This document shows, one piece after another, positions 1 to 6,104 of a DNA stretch of 8,397 nt (the first letter of the stretch is position 1; each line of letters starts with the position of its first letter). The stretch comes from Helicobacteraceae bacterium (lineage in GTDB: Bacteria > Campylobacterota > Campylobacteria > Campylobacterales > Sulfurimonadaceae): the NCBI GenBank assembly GCA_027081565.1, contig JALWKG010000005.1, positions 1-8,397 of the forward strand, written 5' to 3'. A program made the position numbers and the translations under genes. The notes beneath the pieces were generated by a model. It saw nothing but the letters and a program-made list of their open reading frames with translations, was not told the origin of the DNA and made no database searches.

Positions 1-834
1 GCTAAAAAGCAAAAAGAGAAAGCAGACCTGGAAGCTTTTGTCCGTCGTTTCTCTGCAAATGCATCTAAAGCAAAACAGGCAACCTCTCGTCAAAAACAAC
101 TTGACAAACTCAACATCGAAGATATTAAGCCCTCTTCACGTCGTGACCCAAGTATTGTTTTCAAGCCAAAACGTCAGATGGGTGATGAGGCACTGACACT
201 TGCAAACATCTCTCACTCTTATGGGGATCTTGAAGTACTTAAAGAGATGAACTTTGTTTTTGAACCGGGTGAAAAGATAGCACTTATTGGTGCCAATGGT
301 GTGGGTAAAACAACACTTTGTAAGATTATGATGGAAGAGATAAAACCAACAAAGGGTGAAGTGACTTGGGGTGCGACCATAGAGAGCTCTTACTTCCCTC
401 AAGATGCAGCAGACACCATCTCTGGTGATGGAACACTTTACGACTGGTTACGTGGCTTTGATCCTAAAGGTGATGTTGCTGAGATCCGTAACTGTCTGGG
501 ACGTATGCTCTTTAATGGTGAACAGCAAGAGAAATCGGTTGAGAAGATCTCTGGTGGTGAAAAGCACCGTATGGTCCTGTCTCGTATGATGCTTGAAAAT
601 GGAAACTTTCTAGTGCTCGATGAGCCTTCCAACCACCTTGACCTTGAGGCCATCGTCGCCCTAGGTGAAGCACTTTACAACTTTACGGGCAACGTCATCT
701 GTGTCTCTCATGACCGTGAGTTACTTGACGCTTTTGCAACACGCGTGATCGAGCTTCATGCTGATGGAAGCTATATAGACTTTAAAGGCTCATATGAGGA
801 GTTTGTAGAGGCCAAGTCAAATGGCTCTTTATAA
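1..834 (+). CDS. ybiT: ABC-F family ATPase, YbiT-like, C-terminal half (5' partial)
   Basis: This is the C-terminal part (277 residues visible) of a soluble ABC-F protein. These proteins have two ABC ATPase domains and no membrane domain, and they act on the ribosome, typically at the E site, to relieve stalled or non-productive translation states. The frame is open from base 1. The first ~45 codons are the charged inter-domain linker (FVRRFSANASKAKQATSRQK), which closely resembles E. coli YbiT as I remember it. The second ATPase domain follows: Walker A GANGVGKT at 289-312, Q-loop near FPQD, signature ISGGE at 547-561, Walker B with the ABC-F hallmark DEPSNHLD at 619-642 (Ser in place of the usual Thr) and the H-switch SHD at 706-714. 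All catalytic motifs of this domain are intact. About 250 N-terminal residues, including the first ATPase domain, lie outside the window. The stop overlaps the next gene by 14 nt. The family call is firm; assignment to YbiT rather than another ABC-F subfamily rests on the linker. Confidence 0.93.
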   Translation, partial: AKKQKEKADLEAFVRRFSANASKAKQATSRQKQLDKLNIEDIKPSSRRDPSIVFKPKRQMGDEALTLANISHSYGDLEVLKEMNFVFEPGEKIALIGANGVGKTTLCKIMMEEIKPTKGEVTWGATIESSYFPQDAADTISGDGTLYDWLRGFDPKGDVAEIRNCLGRMLFNGEQQEKSVEKISGGEKHRMVLSRMMLENGNFLVLDEPSNHLDLEAIVALGEALYNFTGNVICVSHDRELLDAFATRVIELHADGSYIDFKGSYEEFVEAKSNGSL

Positions 835-1654
835 AAACTGCCTTGGTCTAGGTATCGCAGGTAATTTTGCACTGCACCTGGAACAAGCCGGTGAGATGGA
901 AGACTTTAAAGATGTTATCACGGAAGATCCTAACGGGCCAAAAGGGATGTTTCCTTTTTATATCCCAGGTTTTGAGAACCAGTTAGGGATCTATCCACTT
1001 TCAGATAACACCGTGATACTGCCTAAAGATGAAAGTCTTAATGTACAGGCAGAACCTGAAGTCGGTCTGGTATGTGACATCACTTATATTGATGGTAAAG
1101 TCTCTGCTATCACACCCAAACAGTTTGGCGCTTATAATGACTGCTCTATCCGTAAAGAGGGCGCTAAAAAGATCTCTGAAAAGAAAAACTGGGGTCCTGA
1201 AAGCAAGGGTCTTAGTAGTACACTCATAGACATCGACAAGTTTGAAGATGGAAGTATGCTTGATCATTGGCGCATTTGTAGCTTTTTACGCAGTGGTGAC
1301 ATGATGATGCGTTATGGTGAAGATGTGGAACTAAGTGGTTACAGCTTTTTTTATGAGAAGTTGACGGAGTGGATGATAAACCAGATCAACAGCCAGGTTG
1401 ACCACGGGCCACTAGAACCACTGTTAGACTACATCGCTAAAGCGGGATATCCTGAAAAAGCCGTTATCAGTATTGGTGCGACACGTTATACCCCTTATGG
1501 GGAGAAGACCTTTTTAAAAGAGGGTGATGAGGTGATCGTGATCGTTTATGACAATGACCTTTACTGTAAAAACCCTATAATGATGATGGCACAAAATGGC
1601 GAATTGGACATCCCAGGTGTCAGTGCTTTGGTGCAGAAGGTAAAGCGTGCTTAA
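821..1654 (+). CDS. Fumarylacetoacetase-fold protein, probably DUF5718 family
   Basis: A 277-residue soluble protein with no signal peptide. I read it as a divergent member of the fumarylacetoacetate hydrolase (FAH) superfamily. AEPEVGLV (residues 77-84) matches the family's E-x-E metal-binding strand. YNDCSIR (105-111) matches the 'ND.S.R' motif carrying the third metal ligand (D107). KNWGPESKG (122-130) matches the following K..GP loop, and a GDEVIVIVYD strand lies near 235-244. Candidate metal ligands are E78, E80 and D107. FAH-fold enzymes hydrolyse C-C bonds or decarboxylate/isomerise oxo-acids, but no substrate can be inferred here. I recall this group as the uncharacterised family DUF5718, common in Campylobacterota; that label is from memory. 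The ATG lies inside the end of the ABC-F gene (14-nt overlap), with AGAGG at 807-811 placed 9 nt upstream, so translational coupling is likely. It overlaps the next gene by 8 nt. Confidence 0.8.
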   Translation: MALYKNCLGLGIAGNFALHLEQAGEMEDFKDVITEDPNGPKGMFPFYIPGFENQLGIYPLSDNTVILPKDESLNVQAEPEVGLVCDITYIDGKVSAITPKQFGAYNDCSIRKEGAKKISEKKNWGPESKGLSSTLIDIDKFEDGSMLDHWRICSFLRSGDMMMRYGEDVELSGYSFFYEKLTEWMINQINSQVDHGPLEPLLDYIAKAGYPEKAVISIGATRYTPYGEKTFLKEGDEVIVIVYDNDLYCKNPIMMMAQNGELDIPGVSALVQKVKRA

Positions 1655-1859
1655 AAGCGGTCTTTATCAGCACTACAAAGGTAACCAGTATGAGGTGATC
1701 GATGTCGTGCGTCACTCGGAGACTGAAGAGGAACTCGTTCTTTATCGTGCACTCTATGGTGAAAAAGGTCTTTGGGTACGTCCTTTGAAGATGTTTACTG
1801 AGAGTGTTAATGTAGATGGTCTCTGCATGCCCCGTTTTGAATTTGTGGGAGAGAAGTGA
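1647..1859 (+). CDS. DUF1653 domain protein
   Basis: A 70-residue protein that is essentially one DUF1653 domain. It contains the family signature run GLYQHYKGNQYEV near the N-terminus, RHSETEEELVLYRALYG in the middle (residues 22-38), LWVRPLKMF (42-50) and a closing PRFEFVG. This is a small beta-rich, soluble domain of unknown biochemical role that is widespread in bacteria. The start is GTG at 1647, chosen because AGAAGG at 1635-1640 lies 6 nt upstream and because the domain begins immediately afterwards. The start overlaps the preceding stop by 8 nt, and the stop overlaps the next ATG by one base (TGATG). It therefore sits in the middle of a coupled operon with a predicted SUI1-type translation factor. 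No truncation is seen; the length is normal for a stand-alone DUF1653 protein. Confidence 0.9.
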   Translation: MLKSGLYQHYKGNQYEVIDVVRHSETEEELVLYRALYGEKGLWVRPLKMFTESVNVDGLCMPRFEFVGEK

Positions 1860-2200
1860 TGGCCCGAGGTAAAGTTCTGGATTTTGAGATCGGTACTGAT
1901 TTTGATGAGAGTAGTTGGAATGTTGTCTCAGAAAAACGTAAAAGTCTCTCTTCAGAAAAGATGACACCACAAAAACATCAACTTGTTTTTCATAAAGAAA
2001 AACGACGGGGGAAAGTGGTGACATTAGTCGGTCCTTTTGCTCTTGAAAAAGAGGTGCAAAAGACACTACTTAAAATCTTGAAGAAAAAATTAGGGTGTGG
2101 TGGTACGACGAACGAGGACTTTTTAGAGTTTCAAGGGGATATTCAACCAAAATTGCGAGAGCAGTTGGAAAGCTTGGAATATCGTTTTAAGAAAAAGTAG
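1859..2200 (+). CDS. SUI1/YciH-type translation factor-like protein
   Basis: A 113-residue basic protein. The C-terminal ~70 residues resemble the SUI1/eIF1 domain of bacterial YciH: GKVVTLVGPF (51-60), then KKKLGCGGT (75-83), which is the family's most conserved segment, and LEFQGD (89-94). eIF1/SUI1 proteins bind the small ribosomal subunit near the P site and affect start-codon selection. Bacterial homologues are linked to initiation fidelity and stress, so the same activity is inferred but not proven here. The N-terminal ~40 residues are polar and not recognised. ATG at 1859 is preferred over the in-frame GTG at 1856 because it forms a TGATG overlap with the upstream stop and has GGGAG about 7 nt upstream. 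It is the last gene of the operon that also holds the ABC-F protein, giving two ribosome-associated factors in one unit. No clear hairpin-plus-T terminator follows it. Confidence 0.85.
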   Translation: MARGKVLDFEIGTDFDESSWNVVSEKRKSLSSEKMTPQKHQLVFHKEKRRGKVVTLVGPFALEKEVQKTLLKILKKKLGCGGTTNEDFLEFQGDIQPKLREQLESLEYRFKKK

Positions 2201-2221
2201 CGATCAAGAGTACTTAAACGC

Positions 2222-2335
2222 TTAATAAAGCAGAAGATACAAAAATCCCCACAGTAAAAATACGATCAGTGCGATCACTCCAAATGTGATGACAATACGT
2301 AACGCCAAGGCGAAAAGAAACTTCGCCATCTTCAT
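2222..2335 (-). CDS. Small single-span membrane protein (37 aa), unrecognised
   Basis: A short minus-strand reading frame encoding 37 residues. It opens with MKMAKFLFALALR (a basic N-terminus), continues as an almost uninterrupted hydrophobic helix of about 24 residues rich in I, V, L and F, and ends LLLY before TAA. I do not recognise a family. The case for a real gene is its location: the ATG lies 3 nt after the stop of the rhodanese gene on the same strand, and the product has the coherent layout of a small inner-membrane protein (positive N-terminus, then one long hydrophobic span). There is no convincing Shine-Dalgarno, so expression would probably depend on coupling to the rhodanese gene. 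An alternative start is the second Met, two codons in (2329). It could also be a chance hydrophobic frame. Confidence 0.55.
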   Translation of the reverse strand: MKMAKFLFALALRIVITFGVIALIVFLLWGFLYLLLY

Positions 2336-2338
2336 GAC

Positions 2339-2737
2339 TTAATGACTTTTGTAAGGAACGATAGGAGCATGTGCTTTGGTCGCTGCTTCCATGCCCCCCT
2401 GAATGTCGATGACATTGTATTTAAGTTCATCTGACAAAAACTGTGCCACCATCTTTGTACGACTACCGGTATGACAGATCAGAGCAAAGGGTTTAGAAGT
2501 GTCTACACTGGCGTTGAGTGCTTTTAAAAACTCTGGGATGTTATACTGTCCATGTTCATTGAAAAACTGAATGGGGATAGCACCTTTGATAAGACCACTC
2601 TCTTTCCATTCGCCGACAGTACGGATATCCACGATGGGGATATGTTGGTTTTGAAGTGTTTTGGAGTAGGGCTCAAGTTTATATTCTGCATGCAAAAATG
2701 GTGTTAAAAGTAGTAGTAAAACAATCAGTCGTTTCAT
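2339..2737 (-). CDS. Exported rhodanese-like domain protein
   Basis: A 132-residue protein with a clear Sec signal peptide: MKR, a Leu/Val-rich core, and a likely cleavage after A17 (FLHA|EYK). The remainder is a single rhodanese domain. It shows the VDIRTVGEW segment (36-44), a GAIPIQF strand (52-58) and the catalytic loop CHTGSRT (88-94) with the active-site Cys88 present, followed by DIQGGMEAA (111-119). Rhodaneses carry sulfur as a cysteine persulfide; in the periplasm of sulfur-metabolising Campylobacterota a role in sulfane-sulfur handling or thiol chemistry is plausible but unproven. The single-domain length is normal. AAGG lies about 7 nt upstream of the ATG. It is transcribed divergently from the gene at 2853 and is followed at 3 nt by a small membrane protein gene, which suggests a two-gene operon. 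Confidence 0.9.
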   Translation of the reverse strand: MKRLIVLLLLLTPFLHAEYKLEPYSKTLQNQHIPIVDIRTVGEWKESGLIKGAIPIQFFNEHGQYNIPEFLKALNASVDTSKPFALICHTGSRTKMVAQFLSDELKYNVIDIQGGMEAATKAHAPIVPYKSH

Positions 2738-2750
2738 GGTTAACCTTGTG

Positions 2751-2756
2751 TATAAT
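2751..2756 (+). promoter_or_regulatory. Candidate sigma70 -10 box upstream of the 2853 gene
   Basis: A perfect TATAAT in the 115-bp divergent intergenic region. No -35 is evident, which is usual for Campylobacterota housekeeping promoters. A transcript would begin near 2763, so the large inverted repeat at 2764-2802 would sit at the very 5' end of the mRNA. A second TATAAT at 2832-2837 is closer to the gene but would leave only about 9 nt of leader, so it is less likely or would give a nearly leaderless message. Confidence 0.45.
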
Positions 2757-2763
2757 GATGTGA

Positions 2764-2802
2764 CATCTCAATCCCTTTATTAAAAGGGAAGTATAAGAGA
2801 TG
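2764..2802. repeat. Two-tier inverted repeat in divergent intergenic region
   Basis: The outer arms CATCTC (2764-2769) and GAGATG (2797-2802) enclose inner arms CCCTTT (2773-2778) and AAAGGG (2783-2788) around an ATTA loop. Both pairs are perfect and nested, so the RNA could form a stem with an internal loop, or the DNA could be an operator between the divergent rhodanese and 2853 genes. No T-run follows on the plus strand, so it is not a classic terminator in that direction. Confidence 0.5.
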
Positions 2803-2852
2803 CCCATAATTGTACAACTAAAATGTAAATTTATAATAAAGATAAAGAAAGT

Positions 2853-3227
2853 ATGGCAAAAGCATCGACCAAACGTGAAGACAATACAAAACGGTTACGT
2901 TATATACGGGTACTTGAACGTTTCACCAGCAGCATTATCAACTATCTTACTAAAGTAGAAGAATCAACGAAAGCGGTCTTTGACAAAAAGGTAGATAACA
3001 ACAAACGTTATTTGGACCGCATCGAGAAGATCGCGCTTTATAAAGGTGAGTTTAACGAGTTGGAAAAACTGGTAGAGAAGATCATCGCTTATCGTGACTC
3101 TGATAAAGAGTTTGACGAGATCAAAAAAGATCTTCTTTACAGTGCCAACCAGATTGAAAAAAGTGTGAATCAACGTCAATATAAAAAAGACAAACATGCT
3201 ACCTCAAAATTTAAAGATTGGGAATAG
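2853..3227 (+). CDS. Charged helical protein of unknown function
   Basis: A 124-residue soluble protein that I do not recognise. It is very rich in Lys, Glu, Asp and Arg, has no signal peptide, no membrane segment and no cysteine, and looks almost entirely alpha-helical. Heptad-like stretches occur around RVLERFTSSIINYLTKVEES (20-39) and FNELEKLVEKI (67-77), so a coiled-coil or helical-bundle dimer is likely. The ATG follows a weak purine stretch (AAAGAAAG). Its TAG stop is followed by one codon and then the TTG start of a membrane histidine kinase in the same reading frame, so the two are almost certainly co-transcribed. A role as an accessory or regulatory partner of the kinase is inferred from position only. 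Confidence 0.78.
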   Translation: MAKASTKREDNTKRLRYIRVLERFTSSIINYLTKVEESTKAVFDKKVDNNKRYLDRIEKIALYKGEFNELEKLVEKIIAYRDSDKEFDEIKKDLLYSANQIEKSVNQRQYKKDKHATSKFKDWE

Positions 3228-3230
3228 TCA

Positions 3231-4640
3231 TTGGCGATCTCTAAACGAAGGCTCTTACAAAATTTTCTCTCAAGCGGATGGCGTTTTTCAGACGATGAAT
3301 ATCTCTTAAAACAGCGTTTTTATCTTCTTAACATTGTAGTAGCACTTGGTTTTTTTGCTGTGGGTCAGGGTATATTATATGATTGGTATTATGCGCGTTA
3401 TACGGTTTTAGTAACTGACATCGCCGTATTTCTCTTTTTTACAGGAGGTATTCTCTATTTACGTAAAAAGAGAGAGGCGTTAGATATTGTCACCTCACTG
3501 AGTGCTTTGATCTCTTTGTTATATTTAGACTTTTTGATGCTCATTAGTAAGTTTGAAGATATGGAGTTTGTCTGGCTCTTCTTTTTTGTTGTGACCTTTA
3601 TGTTTTTAAAGGGGCCAAAAGTAGGTGCTTTATGGAACTTGGCACTTTTTATATCACTTTTAGTTTTAAAAATACAGACACTCTATCCTATAGACTTTAC
3701 CTATACCCAAATTTTTTATCTCATCTTTGCACTACTGTTGGTCTCTGCTATTACCTACTCTTTTCATAAGGTCATAGATGAAAACTATCAACTTATCTTT
3801 AAACAGAGAAGGCAACTTAAAGCCTTTAACAGTGCCTTGGAAAGTAAGGTGCTGGAGCAGACCAATGAGTTAAGAGTACTTAATGAGAGTTTGAGTGAGA
3901 CTGTCGCCAATAAAGTAGCAGAGGTTCATGAAAAACAGGAAATGCTGATCACGCAGTCACGTTTTGCCGCGATGGGTGAGATGTTAAGTATGATCGCCCA
4001 TCAATGGAGACAGCCACTGGCAACGACAACTTTGCGTATTTCAAATATGCAGATCAACGCTATTATGAATAATCGTCCAAAAGATGACAGGGATGAACTT
4101 TTGGTCTCAGTGTCAGACACATTGGTTTATCTTTCTGACACTATTGATGATTTCCAGACCTATTTCAAGCCCGACAACAAAAATGAGTCGGCGGATATAC
4201 GAGATCTGGTTGAGCGTGCTTGTAACTTTGTCAAAGCGCGAACCGATATTTATGCTATTGAGGTGAGTTGTCAGGGTAAGGAACAACTGCTGATCGAGAC
4301 ACTTCCCAATGAGCTCATTCAGGTGGTCATCAACATCTTAAATAATGCCATCGATGTACTGGCCTCATTAGAGAAGCGTGATAAAAAGATAGAGATTATC
4401 ATCGACGAACATGATGGAGATGCGATGCTTTACATTAGAGACAGTGGAAAGGGCATACCCGAAGCACTGCTGACAAGGATCTTTGAACCTTATTTTAGTA
4501 CAAAGTCAAAAAATGGCACGGGTCTTGGACTCTATATGGCGAAAATAATTGTGCAAGAGCACATGAAGGGTAAGATCTACGCGATCAACGGTGAAAAGGG
4601 TGGGGCGGAGTTCTGTATACAACTGCCAATAAAAAGCTGA
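3231..4640 (+). CDS. Membrane-bound sensor histidine kinase (orphan), six predicted TM helices
   Basis: A 469-residue sensor kinase. The N-terminal half has six hydrophobic segments (about residues 31-50, 58-77, 85-105, 112-127, 133-149 and 159-177) with very short loops, so the sensor is the membrane bundle itself and not a periplasmic domain. A helical linker with coiled-coil character follows (183-245). The dimerisation/phosphoacceptor segment reads MIAHQWRQPL, with His257 as the predicted autophosphorylation site; this H-box type is common in Campylobacterota. The HATPase_c domain is complete: N-box around N368-N372, G1 box DSGKGIP (404-410), F-box IFEPYFSTK (418-425) and G2 box GTGLGL (429-434). 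No response regulator lies next to it, so its partner is elsewhere. The start is TTG at 3231 with GGGA about 9 nt upstream; the upstream TAG in the same frame blocks any earlier start. Confidence 0.92.
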   Translation: MAISKRRLLQNFLSSGWRFSDDEYLLKQRFYLLNIVVALGFFAVGQGILYDWYYARYTVLVTDIAVFLFFTGGILYLRKKREALDIVTSLSALISLLYLDFLMLISKFEDMEFVWLFFFVVTFMFLKGPKVGALWNLALFISLLVLKIQTLYPIDFTYTQIFYLIFALLLVSAITYSFHKVIDENYQLIFKQRRQLKAFNSALESKVLEQTNELRVLNESLSETVANKVAEVHEKQEMLITQSRFAAMGEMLSMIAHQWRQPLATTTLRISNMQINAIMNNRPKDDRDELLVSVSDTLVYLSDTIDDFQTYFKPDNKNESADIRDLVERACNFVKARTDIYAIEVSCQGKEQLLIETLPNELIQVVINILNNAIDVLASLEKRDKKIEIIIDEHDGDAMLYIRDSGKGIPEALLTRIFEPYFSTKSKNGTGLGLYMAKIIVQEHMKGKIYAINGEKGGAEFCIQLPIKS

Positions 4641-4663
4641 CATAAGCTTTGAAAAAAAAAGAG

Positions 4664-4669
4664 TATAAT
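4664..4669 (+). promoter_or_regulatory. sigma70 -10 box for the exonuclease gene
   Basis: A perfect TATAAT preceded by a nine-A tract (4652-4660). Transcription would start near 4676, giving a leader of about 14 nt that contains AAAGGA at 4679-4684, placed 5 nt before the TTG start at 4690. The gap after the kinase gene is only 49 bp, so the exonuclease may be transcribed both from here and by read-through. Confidence 0.6.
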
Positions 4670-4689
4670 TGCGTTACTAAAGGAAAAAT

Positions 4690-5580
4690 TTGAAATATAT
4701 TATATTAGACACAGAGACAACAGGCGTAGACGAAGAAGATCGTATTATACAACTCAGTTATTTGGTAACGGACATGGACGGCAAGATCTTAGAGATGTAT
4801 GATGATCTTTGTACAGCACCACTTGAGACGAAGTTTGAGTCTATGGCAATTCACGGTATCACTCCAGAGATGCTTGAAGGCAAACCGGCTTGTGTAGACA
4901 CCAAAGCATTTGCACGTCTTAACGAGCTTAATGTCCCTGAAAACATCTTAGTCATTCAAAATGCTGAGTTTGATGAGGCGATGTTGGCGAAAGAGGGCTT
5001 TACCTCTCAGATGCAACTCATCGACACATATAGAATCTTACGTAAGAAGTATCCATTGAACACACCTCATGGTCTCCAGCATAAGCGTTATGAACTGGGT
5101 CTTTACAAGCGTGAACCAGAGATCATTGAGGAACTGGGTGTAGAAGTGCGTGCACACGATGCTTTGGGTGATGTTGTGGTACTTAAACTCTTTTTAGACC
5201 ATCTTTTAGCGGATGGACAAAGTCGTGATGAGATGATGGAACTCTGTTCTGCACCGATCATGCTTGACATCATGACTTTTGGTAAACACAAAGGCAAGAC
5301 CTTTGAAGAGATCGCACTTAACGACAGAAACTCACTTCAGTACATGATCGATACCTTTGATCTTGATGGCGACCTGCGTTACACCATGGAGAAGATCATG
5401 GCAGACACCAAGTCTCAGATCAAGATCACCATACCGTTTGCAAAATACCGTGGTGAGACACCGGCAGAAGTCGCTGAAAAAGATCCAGGTTTCTTGAAAT
5501 GGATCCGTGACAAGGCAGACCGTATCTCTCCTGAACTCAAAGAAGCAGTGACTAAAGCACTCTCAGACATCGGTCAATAG
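4690..5580 (+). CDS. DEDDh 3'-5' exonuclease with duplicated ExoX-type C-terminal domain
   Basis: A 296-residue DnaQ-fold exonuclease. The Exo I motif is DTETTG (D7, E9), Exo II is NAEFD with D95, and Exo III is H156-DALG-D161, so all five catalytic DEDDh residues are present and the enzyme should be an active 3'-5' exonuclease. The C-terminal third carries two related short units, FGKHKGKTFEEIA (197-209, running to about 220) and FAKYRGETPAEVAEKDPGFLKWI (250-272). Both look like the small C-terminal domain of exodeoxyribonuclease X (also similar to DUF3820). A nucleic-acid-binding role for that tail is inferred. The family resemblance is to ExoX or a stand-alone DnaQ-like nuclease, not to the Pol III epsilon subunit, which lacks this tail. 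The start is TTG at 4690, fixed by AAAGGA 5 nt upstream and by DTETTG beginning at residue 7. A 61-residue gene follows 8 nt after the stop. Confidence 0.9.
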   Translation: MKYIILDTETTGVDEEDRIIQLSYLVTDMDGKILEMYDDLCTAPLETKFESMAIHGITPEMLEGKPACVDTKAFARLNELNVPENILVIQNAEFDEAMLAKEGFTSQMQLIDTYRILRKKYPLNTPHGLQHKRYELGLYKREPEIIEELGVEVRAHDALGDVVVLKLFLDHLLADGQSRDEMMELCSAPIMLDIMTFGKHKGKTFEEIALNDRNSLQYMIDTFDLDGDLRYTMEKIMADTKSQIKITIPFAKYRGETPAEVAEKDPGFLKWIRDKADRISPELKEAVTKALSDIGQ

Positions 5581-5588
5581 GTTTTAAA

Positions 5589-5774
5589 ATGGGCGCTTGT
5601 GGATACGTCACTCCAGAGGTACGTCTCAAACAAGAGATCATCGAACTTATCATTGAACTTGAAGCGATGGGTAAAGAGCCTGAGTTTTGCAAGATGGTCT
5701 TAGAAGATGATATTTTGAACTTTTATAAACTTGAAAATAGAGACAGCGAGGTCCCTGCTCCAAAAAAAGCGTGA
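5589..5774 (+). CDS. Small conserved-looking protein (61 aa), unrecognised
   Basis: A 61-residue acidic protein without signal peptide or membrane segment. Residues ~10-50 look helical (for example RLKQEIIELIIELEAMGKEP), followed by a disordered, Pro/Lys-rich tail ending APKKA. It has two cysteines (C4 and C34). The ATG is 8 nt after the exonuclease stop, with AGG (5579-5581) 7 nt upstream, so it is very likely the second gene of the exonuclease transcript. Codon use (CGT for Arg, ATC for Ile) matches the upstream genes and not the downstream phospholipase gene, so it marks the last gene of the core-type segment. No function can be assigned. Confidence 0.7.
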   Translation: MGACGYVTPEVRLKQEIIELIIELEAMGKEPEFCKMVLEDDILNFYKLENRDSEVPAPKKA

Positions 5775-5792
5775 GTATTACTCCGAGGCCTC
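5773..5792. repeat. Two adjacent palindromes at the operon 3' end
   Basis: GAGTATTACTC (5773-5783, perfect around one central base) overlaps the stop of the 61-residue gene and is followed by GAGGCCTC (5785-5792). Neither has room for a normal hairpin loop and no T-run follows, so they are not a standard terminator. They could be protein-binding palindromes, or chance. Confidence 0.35.
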
Positions 5793-6026
5793 TTCTAGAT
5801 CAATAAGAACATCCCTACACCACATCCATACTACTCAAATGTCCGCCGATATTCAAACCAGTTACCAAATGCAAGCGTCTCCAGTTGTCCAATAATATAC
5901 CAACCATAATATATCTTATACAAAGAATCGGGTTAACACTCTTTTTTATTTAATGTTTTGTGTTTTCTTATGTTTTATTATATTTTAGGTATGCTTCTAA
6001 TAGAATTTACTTATAAGGAAATATAA
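5775..6026. other. Gene-poor spacer and promoter region
   Basis: This is 252 bp with no supportable intact gene. The left part (to about 5935) may contain a decayed minus-strand frame: 33 open codons from 5932 to 5834 ending EYRRTFE before a TAG, and in another frame IDLEEASE before a TAA at 5779-5781. The right part (5941-5987) is extremely T-rich, with T-tracts spaced roughly 7-10 bp apart. That pattern is known to stand in for a -35 element in Campylobacter promoters. Candidate -10 boxes for the phospholipase gene are TCTAAT (5996-6001) or TAGAAT (6001-6006). Confidence 0.5.
6015..6019 (+). promoter_or_regulatory. Strong Shine-Dalgarno fixing the start at 6027
   Basis: AAGGA lies 7 nt before ATG 6027, the best-placed ribosome site in this part of the window. 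By contrast ATG 6113, where the long frame has its first Met, has no comparable site in front of it. This decides that translation of the phospholipase locus begins at 6027, in the signal-peptide frame. Confidence 0.75.
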
Positions 6027-6104
6027 ATGAATGTAATCATAAAATCTCTGATTGGCTTGTCATTATTAGTGGGCGGGAGTGTTCCAGCTGAGGCTTTAAA
6101 CTAG
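6027..6104 (+). CDS. Signal-peptide exon-like leader of the phospholipase gene (0 frame, stops at TAG)
   Basis: A 25-residue frame that is a textbook Sec signal peptide: MNVIIK, then a hydrophobic core SLIGLSLLVGG, then SVPAEA with an A-x-A type cleavage site, followed only by Leu-Asn and TAG. It has the strong Shine-Dalgarno. On its own it would encode nothing but a signal peptide, so it must be the front of the 723-codon frame that opens in -1 (6092 onward). Shifting by one base at TTTAAA gives AEA|FKLETHMWVGQ, a natural mature N-terminus. The leader is therefore either joined to the enzyme by -1 frameshifting, for a product of about 752 residues, or separated from it by a one-base deletion. 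Confidence 0.75.
   Translation: MNVIIKSLIGLSLLVGGSVPAEALN
6095..6101 (+). promoter_or_regulatory. Canonical -1 slippery heptamer T_TTA_AAC followed by TAG
   Basis: The bases TTTAAAC are phased exactly as X_XXY_YYZ in the signal-peptide frame (codons GCT TTA AAC TAG). A -1 slip re-pairs both tRNAs on TTT and AAA and continues CTA GAG ACA CAT ATG in the enzyme frame. A stop immediately after the heptamer is a common feature of such sites. GAGG at 6090-6093 ends just ahead of it. I see no strong downstream hairpin; CACATATGTG (6108-6117) is a short palindrome only. Function as a programmed site is inferred. Confidence 0.45.

Noticed and set aside
1620..2066. 148-codon minus-strand frame across the DUF1653 and SUI1 genes
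   Set aside because: Both plus-strand genes have recognisable domains and coupled starts; the antisense product shows no motif or start signal.
2832..2837. TATAAT as the main promoter of the 2853 gene
   Set aside because: A start near 2844 leaves about 9 nt of leader, too little for a normal ribosome site. TATAAT at 2751 is preferred, though this one is not excluded.
3231..4640. Complete two-component system
   Set aside because: No response regulator receiver domain is encoded in the neighbouring genes, so only an orphan kinase can be claimed.
4633..4650. Inverted repeat AAAGCT/AGCTTT at the kinase stop as a terminator
   Set aside because: It is followed by G and a run of A on the plus strand, not T, and a promoter lies just after it. 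It is more likely chance or part of the upstream promoter region.
5773..5800. Rho-independent terminator after the 61-residue gene
   Set aside because: The palindromes lack a loop and no T-run follows.
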